A DNA stretch of 5,612 bases from Verrucomicrobiaceae bacterium (GCA_003820635.1 RPOS01000177.1:1-5612); one strand, 5' to 3'; counted from the first letter of the stretch, positions 1 to 5,612 are shown. A program made the numbers and translations. Notes: generated by a model not told the origin, from the sequence alone.

Positions 1-660
1 GATGAGGAGAAAATCACCCGCCTGATTTCCGGCATGGCGGATTACCTGGAAGCCTGCGATTGCATTCTGGCAGGCGGCGAAACCGCTGAAATGCCCGGCA
101 TCGTCCCTGCGGACGTCATCGAACTTTCCGGTTTCTGCATCGGCTGCGCCGAGAAACCCGACCTCATCGACCCGACGACCGTCGCCGTGGGGGATGTGCT
201 GATCGGCTACGCATCGGACAGCATCCACGCCAATGGCTGGTCGCTGGTGCGCCGCGTGCTGCGCGAGTTTCCCGGCGAGGTGACCGGCGACGAACTCGCT
301 GCTTGGCTCAAACCCACCCGGCTTTATCACGATGTCACCCGCGATTTGAAAAAATCCGGCATCAAGCCCAAGGCGATGGCCCACATCACCGGTGGCGGCC
401 TGCCGGAAAACCTCGAGCGCCTGTTCCGCGGCATGGGAGCGGATCTGGAAATCCCGCGCTGGGAGCTTCCCGGCATCGACAAACTGCTTTCCCACGTGGA
501 CGCGCAGGACCGCTTCCACACTTTCAACATGGGCATCGGCTGGGTGGCCATCGTCGCCGAGGCGGATGTCGAGGCGGCGCTCAAGGCGGGACCCGGCGGC
601 CATGTGATCGGCCGGATGGTTCCCGAGGAGGGCGTCCGGGTGCGCGTGTCAGGCGAGTGA
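1..660 (+). CDS. purM: Phosphoribosylformylglycinamidine cyclo-ligase (AIR synthetase), 5'-truncated
   Basis: This cytosolic enzyme closes the imidazole ring in de novo purine synthesis: FGAM + ATP gives AIR + ADP + Pi. The frame is open from base 1 with no start codon for the gene, and 219 codons are visible before TGA at 658-660. The family is usually about 345 residues, so roughly the first 115-125 residues lie outside the window. Visible residues 25-33 are GGETAEMPG, the hallmark PurM motif. Further on are a DSIHANGWSLVRRV segment matching the family's HSNG-SLVR region, a GGGLPENLERLF segment, and FNMGIGWV near the C-terminus, all in the expected order for the PurM/PurL-like ATP-binding fold. 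The next gene, 20 bp downstream on the same strand, is a purF-type gene, which supports a purine operon. The internal ATG at base 34 should not be taken as the start, because conserved sequence begins upstream of it. Identification is firm; only the N-terminus is unknown. Confidence 0.97.
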   Translation, partial: DEEKITRLISGMADYLEACDCILAGGETAEMPGIVPADVIELSGFCIGCAEKPDLIDPTTVAVGDVLIGYASDSIHANGWSLVRRVLREFPGEVTGDELAAWLKPTRLYHDVTRDLKKSGIKPKAMAHITGGGLPENLERLFRGMGADLEIPRWELPGIDKLLSHVDAQDRFHTFNMGIGWVAIVAEADVEAALKAGPGGHVIGRMVPEEGVRVRVSGE

Positions 661-680
661 TCCCACGACTTTAAGCGAGC

Positions 681-2606
681 ATGAGCGATTTCCTCAAACA
701 CGAATGCGGGATCGCGGCGGTGCGGCTCCGCAAGCCCCTTGCTTATTACTACGACCGCTACGGCACCTGCCTGTGGGGCCTCAACAAGTTGTTCCTGCTG
801 ATGGAAAAGCAGCACAACCGCGGCCAGGACGGCACCGGCATCGGCTGCGTGAAGCTCAACATGCCGATGGGCCAGCCCTACGTCTATCGCCGCCGGGGCA
901 TCGAGAAGGACGCGCTGGCGCAGATTTTCCGCAAGGAAATCAAGAACTATTACAAAATGTCCCGCAAGGGGATCATGAACCACCGCGATCCCGATAGCGT
1001 CAAAACGCATTTCGACTTCGGCGGTGAAATCCTCGTCGGCCACCTGCGTTACGGCACCTCCGGCGAGTTTGATGAAGGCTCGTGCCATCCGTATCTGCGC
1101 CGCAGCAACTGGCCCACCCGCACGCTCATGGTGATGGGCAACTTCAACATGACCAACGCCGCCGAGCTCAACGAGGTGCTCATCAACCGCGGCCAACACC
1201 CGGTTTTCGGCACCGACACCCAGACGGTGCTCGAGGAAATCGGCTATCATCTCGACGAACACCACACCGATCTCTACCGCCAGCTCCGCGATGCCGGCGT
1301 GCCCGGTGCCGAAATGCCGGAAAAAATTTCCGCCGCGCTCGATGTGCCGCGGCTCGTCGCGGAATCCGCCGCCGCGTGGGATGGCGGCTACACGATCTGC
1401 GGCGCGATTGGTAACGGCGACATGTTCGTCATGCGCGATCCCCGCGGCATCCGGCCCTGCCACATGCTCATCACCGACGAGGTGATCGCCTTCGCCTCCG
1501 AGCGTGTGCCGCTCATGACCGTCTTCGAAGCCGAGGCCGACGAAGTCAAGGCTGTGGATCCCGGCTCGATGATCACCATCAAGGCTGACGGGACGATGAC
1601 GGACTCCGCCTTCGCGCCGCCGCAGCGCTTCACGCCGTGTTCCTTCGAGAAAATCTATTTCTCGCGCGGCAATGACCCGCTCATCTACCGCGAGCGCAAG
1701 GCGATGGGCGCGGCACTTGTTTCCCAAGTGGTCGATGCCATCGGCGGGCAGTTCGACAAAACCATCTTCTCCTTCATCCCCAACACCGCGGAGACCGCCT
1801 ACTACGGCCTGATGGACGGGCTGCGCCTCCACCGCCGCCAGGAAGTGCGCTCCGAGATCCTCAAGGCCGCGGAAACCGGAGCACTCACCCCGGATCTTGT
1901 CGATAAGCTCATCCTGCGCAATTGGCCACAGGGCGAAAAGATCGCCCACAAGGACATCAAGATGCGCACCTTCATTTCCCAGGAAAAGGGCCGCGACCAG
2001 CTGGTGTCCCACGTCTATGACATCACCTACGGCATCGTGGAGCCCGGCGACTACCTCGTCGCCCTGGATGATTCGATCGTCCGCGGCACCACGCTCAAGC
2101 AGTCGATTTTGAAAATTCTCGCCCGCACCAAGCCGGCGAAAATCGTCGTCTGCTCCACCGCGCCGCAGATCCGCTATCCGGATTGTTATGGCATCGACAT
2201 GTCGGAGCTCGGCAAGTTCATCGCCTTCCAGGCCGCCGTGGCGCTGCACCGCCGCGCCGGCCGCCAATCGTTGCTGGACCGGATCTGCGAGGAATGCCGC
2301 AATGAGTTGAAGCTACCCGCCGCCGAGCGCCGCAACAAGGTCCAGCAGGTTTACGATGCCTTCACCGACGAGGAAATTTCCGCCGAGATCAGCCGCATGG
2401 TCTATCCCGAAAATATCGACTGGCACGGTGAGGTGCAGGTGATTTTCCAATCCATCGAAAACCTTCGCGCCGCGATCAAGGGCGACTGCGGAGACTGGTA
2501 TTTCACCGGCGACTACCCCACACCCGGCGGCTACTCGATGGTCAACCTCGCCTACATCCGCTGGTATGAGGGCGTCGGCGGCCGCAGCTACGACCTGCCG
2601 CTCTGA
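681..2606 (+). CDS. purF: Amidophosphoribosyltransferase, long divergent PurF type (641 aa)
   Basis: It probably catalyses the first committed purine step, PRPP + glutamine + water to phosphoribosylamine, in the cytosol. The N-terminal half is a class II (Ntn) glutamine amidotransferase. Cys9 in HECGIA is the expected nucleophile, so an eight-residue leader must be removed, as in PurFs with a propeptide. NRGQDG (46-51), GHLRYGTSG (120-128), GNFNMTN (153-159), DPRGIRP (253-259) and CSFEKIYFSRGND (320-332) follow in order. The C-terminal half is a type I phosphoribosyltransferase with RTFI (429-432), the PRPP loop ALDDSIVRGTT (461-471) and the PDCYGIDM segment (500-507). Canonical PurFs have about 470-510 residues. 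This one has extra sequence around 12-35, 60-115 and 384-428, plus a long tail after 510. That architecture is known from Bacteroidetes and Verrucomicrobia. Start ATG 681 has only a weak purine-rich upstream stretch, but alternatives would delete Cys9. Adjacency to purM supports PurF; another glutamine-PRPP transferase remains possible. Confidence 0.9.
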   Translation: MSDFLKHECGIAAVRLRKPLAYYYDRYGTCLWGLNKLFLLMEKQHNRGQDGTGIGCVKLNMPMGQPYVYRRRGIEKDALAQIFRKEIKNYYKMSRKGIMNHRDPDSVKTHFDFGGEILVGHLRYGTSGEFDEGSCHPYLRRSNWPTRTLMVMGNFNMTNAAELNEVLINRGQHPVFGTDTQTVLEEIGYHLDEHHTDLYRQLRDAGVPGAEMPEKISAALDVPRLVAESAAAWDGGYTICGAIGNGDMFVMRDPRGIRPCHMLITDEVIAFASERVPLMTVFEAEADEVKAVDPGSMITIKADGTMTDSAFAPPQRFTPCSFEKIYFSRGNDPLIYRERKAMGAALVSQVVDAIGGQFDKTIFSFIPNTAETAYYGLMDGLRLHRRQEVRSEILKAAETGALTPDLVDKLILRNWPQGEKIAHKDIKMRTFISQEKGRDQLVSHVYDITYGIVEPGDYLVALDDSIVRGTTLKQSILKILARTKPAKIVVCSTAPQIRYPDCYGIDMSELGKFIAFQAAVALHRRAGRQSLLDRICEECRNELKLPAAERRNKVQQVYDAFTDEEISAEISRMVYPENIDWHGEVQVIFQSIENLRAAIKGDCGDWYFTGDYPTPGGYSMVNLAYIRWYEGVGGRSYDLPL

Positions 2607-3019
2607 GCAGCTTTGCTGGCAAACACCGCCAGCGTCGTCCGTTCCAGAAAATTGCGGCCGTTCTCCTCCAGCCTCAGGAAATCATGGTGCAGCGGGCACG
2701 GATCTCCCGAGCCGCAGAAACCCGGCCCGAAGGGGCAGGGGAATTCATCCATCCCGCGCTCAAACAGGCTCACGATTTCCGCCAGGCGGATGTCCTTGGG
2801 CGGGCGCGCCAAGCGGTAGCCGCCGCCGGGGCCCGTCGTCCCGACAGTGAGGCCCGCCGTGGCCATCTGGCTGAGCAATTTCGCAGCCAGCGTGGTCGGG
2901 ATCTTGCGGGCGCGGCCGACCTCCGCCGAGGACACCCAGGGCGCGTCCGGCGCATGTTTTTCCGCCAGATAACTGATCGCGGAGACTGCCTGCCGTGCCA
3001 GCTTGCCGTATCGGAACAT
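2588..3019 (-). CDS. Rrf2-family winged-helix transcriptional regulator with cysteine triad
   Basis: This is a DNA-binding regulator of the Rrf2 superfamily (IscR, NsrR, RirA and CymR relatives), 143 residues from ATG 3019. It opens with FRYGKLARQAVSAISYLA, the typical first helix. The recognition region (about 30-60) contains IPTTLAAKLLSQMATAGL, followed by the wing TGPGGGYRLARPP (62-74), which matches the family's G-x-GGGY-LA signature. Three cysteines at 95, 102 and 108 (C-x6-C-x5-C), followed by PLHHDF, sit where IscR-type proteins bind an Fe-S cluster, so an iron-sulfur or nitric-oxide/redox sensor is plausible. The spacing is not identical to IscR (x5, x5). A GTG at 3034 would add five residues, but homologous sequence begins at the ATG and neither start has a clear Shine-Dalgarno. 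The TAG stop lies 19 bp inside the end of the convergent purF. No isc, suf or nitric-oxide genes lie nearby, so the target regulon is unknown. Confidence 0.93.
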   Translation of the reverse strand: MFRYGKLARQAVSAISYLAEKHAPDAPWVSSAEVGRARKIPTTLAAKLLSQMATAGLTVGTTGPGGGYRLARPPKDIRLAEIVSLFERGMDEFPCPFGPGFCGSGDPCPLHHDFLRLEENGRNFLERTTLAVFASKAAQSGRS

Positions 3020-3142
3020 GCCCGTCGTTAGCACCGCCGCCGCCCGCAGGCCAGTAGAACCTGAATCAAAGAGCCGGGATTCCGGATTTCCGCATTGCTG
3101 CTTGATCGAATCCTCGGCCGCGGGGCATCGTCAGCGGCGGCG
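3020..3142. promoter_or_regulatory. Divergent spacer between the Rrf2 regulator and lpxK
   Basis: These 123 bp lie between two outward-facing starts and must supply transcription or leader sequence for both genes unless a start is placed upstream (GTG 3034 or TTG 3095). The middle (about 3055-3110) is less GC-rich than its surroundings. I see no pair of -35/-10 boxes with good spacing on either strand. An imperfect dyad around the TCCGGA at about 3080-3086 could be an operator, but it has mismatches and is not a recognisable Rrf2 site. The assignment comes from position, not from a motif. Confidence 0.35.
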
Positions 3143-4354
3143 ATGAAGGAATGGATCGAAGAACTCGAACGCTGGGGAGCGGATGTGATCTTTGGTCGCG
3201 CCAAGGGCTTCCGCGCGTCACTGGCGCGGCTGCTGATGTGGGCGCTTTCCGGCATCTTCCGGATTCTCGTGCAGCTCCGGCTCTGGCGCTACCGCAGCGG
3301 CTGGAAACCCCAGCACCATCTCGGCTGCCAGGTGGTCGCCATCGGCAACATCACCGTCGGCGGAACCGGCAAGACTCCGGTGGTTGAGTTGCTGGCCCGC
3401 TCCCTGCGCGATCAGGGGCGTGCCGTATCCATCCTTTCCCGCGGCTACAAGAGTCACAAGCTCGACCGCGCCCAGCGCTGGCGCGATGCCAGGGGCAATG
3501 CGATCCCCGCCGAGCGCATGCCGAAGGTGGTCTCCACCGGCGATGCGCTGCTGCTTGACTCGAAATTCGCCGGTGACGAGCCCTTCATGCTCGCCCGCAA
3601 TCTCGACGGCGTCTCCGTGGTCGTGGACAAGAACCGCGTCAAGGGCGGCCGCTTCGCCATCGAACACCTCGCGGCCGACACGCTTTTGTTAGACGACGGC
3701 ATGCAGTATCTCGATCTGGCGCACGGCATCGACATCGTGCTGGTGGATGCCGGTTCGCCTTTCGGCACCGGCTCGCTGCTGCCGCGCGGCACCCTGCGCG
3801 AGCCGCCGAAAAACCTGCGCCGCGCCAGCTACATCCTGCTCACCAAGTGCGATGGCCGGCCGAACGACGAGCTCATCACCCGCATCCGCAGATATAACAA
3901 AACCGCGGAGATCATCGAGTGCGCCCACGGGCCGATCCATCTGGAAAACGTCTTCACCCGCGAGCGCGAGCCGCTGGAGTTCCTCAAGGACAAGTGGGTG
4001 GGCGCCATCAGCGCCATCGCCGTGCCGGAGGCCTTCGAGGGCGCGCTGGAAAAACTCGGCGCGCGCGTGGAAATCCGCCGCCGCTTTTCCGACCACCACC
4101 GCTTCACCCGCAAGGACGTGGACAAGTTCATGCAGCGCTGCGTGGAGCGTGACATGCAGCTCATCGTCACCACCGAAAAGGACGCCGTGCGTTTCCCGCG
4201 GCCGTCATCCATCGACGTGCCCGTCTGGTTCCTGCGCATCGAGGTGGAGATTCTCAACGGCCGCGAAATCTGGGACGACCTGATCCGGCGCCTGTGCCAG
4301 CCGCAGCCGGCCTTCGAGTCCGTGCTGCGCCACCGGCACGCCTACCGCCTCTGA
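3143..4354 (+). CDS. lpxK: Tetraacyldisaccharide 4'-kinase (lipid A biosynthesis)
   Basis: This membrane-associated kinase phosphorylates the 4' position of the tetraacyldisaccharide-1-phosphate precursor to give lipid IVA, the sixth Raetz-pathway step, acting at the cytoplasmic face of the inner membrane. With ATG 3143 it has 403 residues. An amphipathic and hydrophobic N-terminal stretch (about 22-50, rich in Leu, Trp and Arg) fits membrane contact. The P-loop is GNITVGGTGKTP (68-79). SRGYKS (99-104), GDEPFMLA (144-151), LLDDGMQYLDL (182-192, the family's DDGFQ with Met for Phe), LLPRGTLREP (212-221), FSDHHRF (315-321) and TTEKDAVRF (343-351) follow in the usual order, so the catalytic Asp and His segments are all present. 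An in-frame TTG at 3095 would add 16 residues but lacks a ribosome site and precedes a low-similarity region. It implies a lipid A-containing outer membrane. It stands apart from other lpx genes here. Confidence 0.97.
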   Translation: MKEWIEELERWGADVIFGRAKGFRASLARLLMWALSGIFRILVQLRLWRYRSGWKPQHHLGCQVVAIGNITVGGTGKTPVVELLARSLRDQGRAVSILSRGYKSHKLDRAQRWRDARGNAIPAERMPKVVSTGDALLLDSKFAGDEPFMLARNLDGVSVVVDKNRVKGGRFAIEHLAADTLLLDDGMQYLDLAHGIDIVLVDAGSPFGTGSLLPRGTLREPPKNLRRASYILLTKCDGRPNDELITRIRRYNKTAEIIECAHGPIHLENVFTREREPLEFLKDKWVGAISAIAVPEAFEGALEKLGARVEIRRRFSDHHRFTRKDVDKFMQRCVERDMQLIVTTEKDAVRFPRPSSIDVPVWFLRIEVEILNGREIWDDLIRRLCQPQPAFESVLRHRHAYRL

Positions 4355-4368
4355 AAAAAGCGCCGCTT
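4354..4368 (-). terminator. Possible weak intrinsic terminator of the HAD gene
   Basis: Read on the minus strand, a short hairpin (AAGC, loop GGC, GCTT; 4358-4368) runs directly into six T residues (4354-4359) just after the HAD stop codon. It lies between the convergent lpxK and HAD stops, which are 13 bp apart. The 4-bp stem with a 3-nt loop is marginal, so this may be only a chance A/T run. On the plus strand the T-run becomes an A-run before the hairpin, so it offers nothing obvious for lpxK. Confidence 0.3.
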
Positions 4369-5021
4369 CAGATCCAGCCCGCCGCTTGATCCAGTGTTTC
4401 CACCACGCGGTCCGCGCCGTGGGCTTCCAACTCGGCCACGCTGAAGCGGCCGGTGGCCACAGCCAGGCAGCGCGCGCCGATGGCCCGGGCGCAGGCGATG
4501 TCCTTGGGCGTGTCTCCGATGATCCAGGTTTCCTCCGGCGCGAAGGCGCGTCCGGCATGGGCGGCCGCGCGTTCCAGCGCGATCGGACCGAGGCGGTTGC
4601 GGTCCGGGTGGTCGCAACCATACGCCCCGAACGGGAAATACCCGGCCAGTCCGTAGTGGCGGACTTTTGAGGCGGCGCCGCCGGCGATGTTTCCCGTGAG
4701 CAGCCCGAGCGTGGCGCGGTCCGCCAGCCGGTCTAACAAAAAGTTCACACCATCCAGCACGCGGCCGGGAAAGCCGCCGTGGGCGAGGTTCCAGTCCAGC
4801 CGCTGCTGATAGATCGCGAGATACGCGCCGATGCGCCCGCGGGTCGGCTCGACCGAGAAGTGCTCGTGGATTCCGATGACAATGCCGAGATCCGTGGCAC
4901 CCGCAAGATCCAGCGGGGGCCCGGCTTCGCCGAAAACCTCAAGCGTCGTTTCCTCCAGCGCGGCCATGCCGGCCCCGCCAGTGTCCACCAGCGTGCCATC
5001 GATATCGAAGAGATAGAGCAT
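4368..5021 (-). CDS. HAD-superfamily hydrolase (phosphoglycolate phosphatase-like)
   Basis: This is a predicted cytosolic phosphatase of 217 residues in the haloacid dehalogenase superfamily. Motif I is FDIDGTLVD (5-13), with nucleophile Asp6 and acid/base Asp8. Motif II is the Thr in LGLLTGN (105-111). A Lys at 119 in the following segment (SKVRHYGL) fits motif III. Motif IV is IIGDTPKDI (167-175), with Asp170 and Asp174 for magnesium. The helical sequence between motifs I and II (about 15-90) is the expected place for a small alpha-helical C1 cap. The substrate cannot be read from sequence, and phosphoglycolate or another small sugar phosphate is only the generic guess. ATG 5021 puts motif I right at the N-terminus as is usual. 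A TTG at 5057 would add 12 residues encoded by the intergenic inverted repeat and is unlikely. No Shine-Dalgarno is seen before ATG 5021. It lies 63 bp downstream of infC on the same strand. Confidence 0.92.
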   Translation of the reverse strand: MLYLFDIDGTLVDTGGAGMAALEETTLEVFGEAGPPLDLAGATDLGIVIGIHEHFSVEPTRGRIGAYLAIYQQRLDWNLAHGGFPGRVLDGVNFLLDRLADRATLGLLTGNIAGGAASKVRHYGLAGYFPFGAYGCDHPDRNRLGPIALERAAAHAGRAFAPEETWIIGDTPKDIACARAIGARCLAVATGRFSVAELEAHGADRVVETLDQAAGWI

Positions 5022-5033
5022 GGGAGGAATATC

Positions 5034-5055
5034 GAACGTCCAACGCCGGACGTTC
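5034..5055. repeat. Perfect 8-bp inverted repeat in the infC/HAD spacer, probably a dispersed repeat
   Basis: GAACGTCC (5034-5041) and GGACGTTC (5048-5055) are exact reverse complements separated by six bases. The two halves also align as direct copies 14 bp apart (GAACGTCCAAC against GGACGTTCAAC, 9 of 11 identical), which suggests a degenerate repeat unit rather than a simple stem. It sits in the 63-bp spacer after the infC stop and ends 12 bp before the HAD start codon, so in a joint transcript it would form a hairpin in the HAD leader. No T-run follows on the minus strand, so a classical intrinsic terminator is not supported. I recall similar GAACGTT-type intergenic words in verrucomicrobial genomes, but I cannot confirm copy number here. 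Confidence 0.55.
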
Positions 5056-5084
5056 AACTTTGCAGTGAGGAAAGCCTGGCGCGC

Positions 5085-5612
5085 TTACTTCGCTTCCTCG
5101 GCATTCGCCTCCGGCACTTCATCCGGCACTTCATCCGGCACCTCGTCATCGAGCTCCGGCTCGTCGTGGGCCTCGTCCTCCTCGAAGTCGTCCTCCTCCA
5201 TGAGCTCACCATGGAACAGGTGGAACTTGCGCTTGCGCTGGTGCTGCGGCAGCGGCGAGAGGATCATCGCCACGGCGCGGCCGTTGAGGCGCGGCGCTTG
5301 GTCCACCTGCGCCATCGTCTTGAGATCCTCGATGATGCGGTTGAGCACCACGAATCCCAGGTCCTTGTGCGCGTTCTCACGACCGCGGAACTGCAGCACG
5401 AAACGGCACTTGTGGTTCGTATCGAGGAATCCCTCGGCGCGGCCCATCTTGATGTTGTAGTCGTGCTGGCCGGTGCCGACGCGGAATTTCACTTCCTTCA
5501 TCCGCGTGGCGCTCTTGGACTTCTGCTTCTTGAGCTTCGCCTGCTCGTATTTGTATTTCCCGTAATCGACGATCTTGCAGACCGGCGGGTCCACCTGGCC
5601 GGCGATCTCGAC
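5085..5612 (-). CDS. infC: Translation initiation factor IF-3, N-terminus beyond window, with acidic C-terminal tail
   Basis: IF-3 binds the 30S subunit, keeps subunits apart and proofreads initiator tRNA and start codon selection. The frame is open to the right edge and 175 residues are visible, beginning VEIAGQVDPPVCKIVDYGKY, which matches the end of the IF-3 N-domain (family consensus EPPVCRIMDYGK). A lysine-rich linker (about 25-37) follows, then the C-domain: MKEVKFRVGT, DYNIKMGRAEGFL, RFRGRE-like QFRGRENAH, and a terminal RAVAMILSPL. E. coli IF-3 ends just after this point. Here about 53 more residues follow: a basic patch (QRKRK) and then 21 Asp/Glu among the last 37 residues, including three DEVP units. 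The internal GTG at 5594 is a valine codon in the conserved domain, not a start. The usual infC partners rpmI and rplT do not follow; a HAD gene does. Confidence 0.96.
   Translation of the reverse strand, partial: VEIAGQVDPPVCKIVDYGKYKYEQAKLKKQKSKSATRMKEVKFRVGTGQHDYNIKMGRAEGFLDTNHKCRFVLQFRGRENAHKDLGFVVLNRIIEDLKTMAQVDQAPRLNGRAVAMILSPLPQHQRKRKFHLFHGELMEEDDFEEDEAHDEPELDDEVPDEVPDEVPEANAEEAK
5111..5146 (-). repeat. 12-bp tandem repeat in the 3' end of infC
   Basis: Two identical 12-bp units (plus-strand CCGGCACTTCAT at 5111-5122 and 5123-5134) are followed by a third copy with two changes (5135-5146). The unit is in frame and encodes three successive Asp-Glu-Val-Pro groups in the acidic IF-3 tail. 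Because the unit length is a multiple of three, copy number changes by slippage would lengthen or shorten the tail without a frameshift. Confidence 0.9.

Noticed and set aside
327..2267. A 646-codon open frame on the minus strand, antisense to purM and purF
   Set aside because: Its translation is low-complexity (Ala, Gly, Val, His, Asp rich) with no recognisable domain, as expected from the complement of GC-rich codons, while the plus strand encodes clear conserved enzymes over the same bases.
3070..3095. Imperfect dyad around TCCGGA as an Rrf2 operator
   Set aside because: Symmetry breaks after six bases and only scattered pairs follow. It matches no Rrf2 consensus I know, so it is mentioned only within the spacer entry.
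3095..3142. TTG start for lpxK, adding 16 residues
   Set aside because: There is no ribosome-binding sequence at a suitable distance, and the added residues do not resemble the family. ATG 3143 begins directly before the typical EELERWGADVIF segment.
5022..5057. TTG start for the HAD gene, adding 12 residues
   Set aside because: The added codons read through the inverted repeat, and HAD motif I normally lies within the first ten residues, as it does from ATG 5021.
5020..5460. A serine-rich open frame on the plus strand across infC
   Set aside because: The poly-Ser stretch is only the complement of the acidic Glu/Asp codons of the IF-3 tail, and the opposite strand carries the conserved IF-3 domain.
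1..5612. Mobile element, defence system or CRISPR array
   Set aside because: No transposase, integrase, nuclease or spacer-repeat pattern is present. Nearly all sequence is accounted for by six housekeeping-type genes with uniform GC-rich codon use.

Overview
The window (5,612 bp, GC-rich) reads as ordinary chromosomal housekeeping DNA from a diderm bacterium, most likely a member of the Verrucomicrobia. That placement is an inference. It rests on the long, divergent PurF type (also known to me from Bacteroidetes), on LpxK, which implies lipid A, on an IF-3 with a long acidic tail, and on a short palindromic intergenic repeat of a kind I recall from verrucomicrobial genomes. No phage, transposon, CRISPR, tRNA or rRNA signal was seen.

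Layout. Positions 1-660 (+) hold the 3' two thirds of purM, cut by the window edge. After a 20-bp gap comes a 641-residue amidophosphoribosyltransferase of the long type (681-2606, +), so these two form a de novo purine pair. An Rrf2-family regulator with three cysteines (2588-3019, -) converges on purF and overlaps its end by 19 bp. A 123-bp divergent spacer (3020-3142) separates it from lpxK (3143-4354, +). A small HAD-superfamily phosphatase (4368-5021, -) converges on lpxK with only 13 bp between the stop codons. Upstream of it on the same strand is infC (5085-5612, -), which runs off the right edge. The 63-bp infC/HAD spacer carries an 8-bp perfect inverted repeat. No gene-free stretch exceeds 300 bp.

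How the genes relate. PurF (step 1) and PurM (step 5) work in the same pathway to IMP. LpxK phosphorylates the lipid A precursor, IF-3 controls translation initiation, the HAD protein is a generic phosphatase, and the Rrf2 protein is probably an Fe-S or redox-responsive repressor whose targets cannot be read from here. Apart from the purine pair, the neighbourhood does not suggest one shared function.

Most notable points: (i) the only two in-frame TTA codons I find in the window both lie inside an identical 11-bp word, TTTTGTTAGAC, in two unrelated genes; (ii) the PurF is a long, divergent subfamily member lacking the usual flexible-loop lysine; (iii) IF-3 has a C-terminal tail containing a 12-bp tandem repeat. 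I see no convincing evidence of a new multi-gene system.
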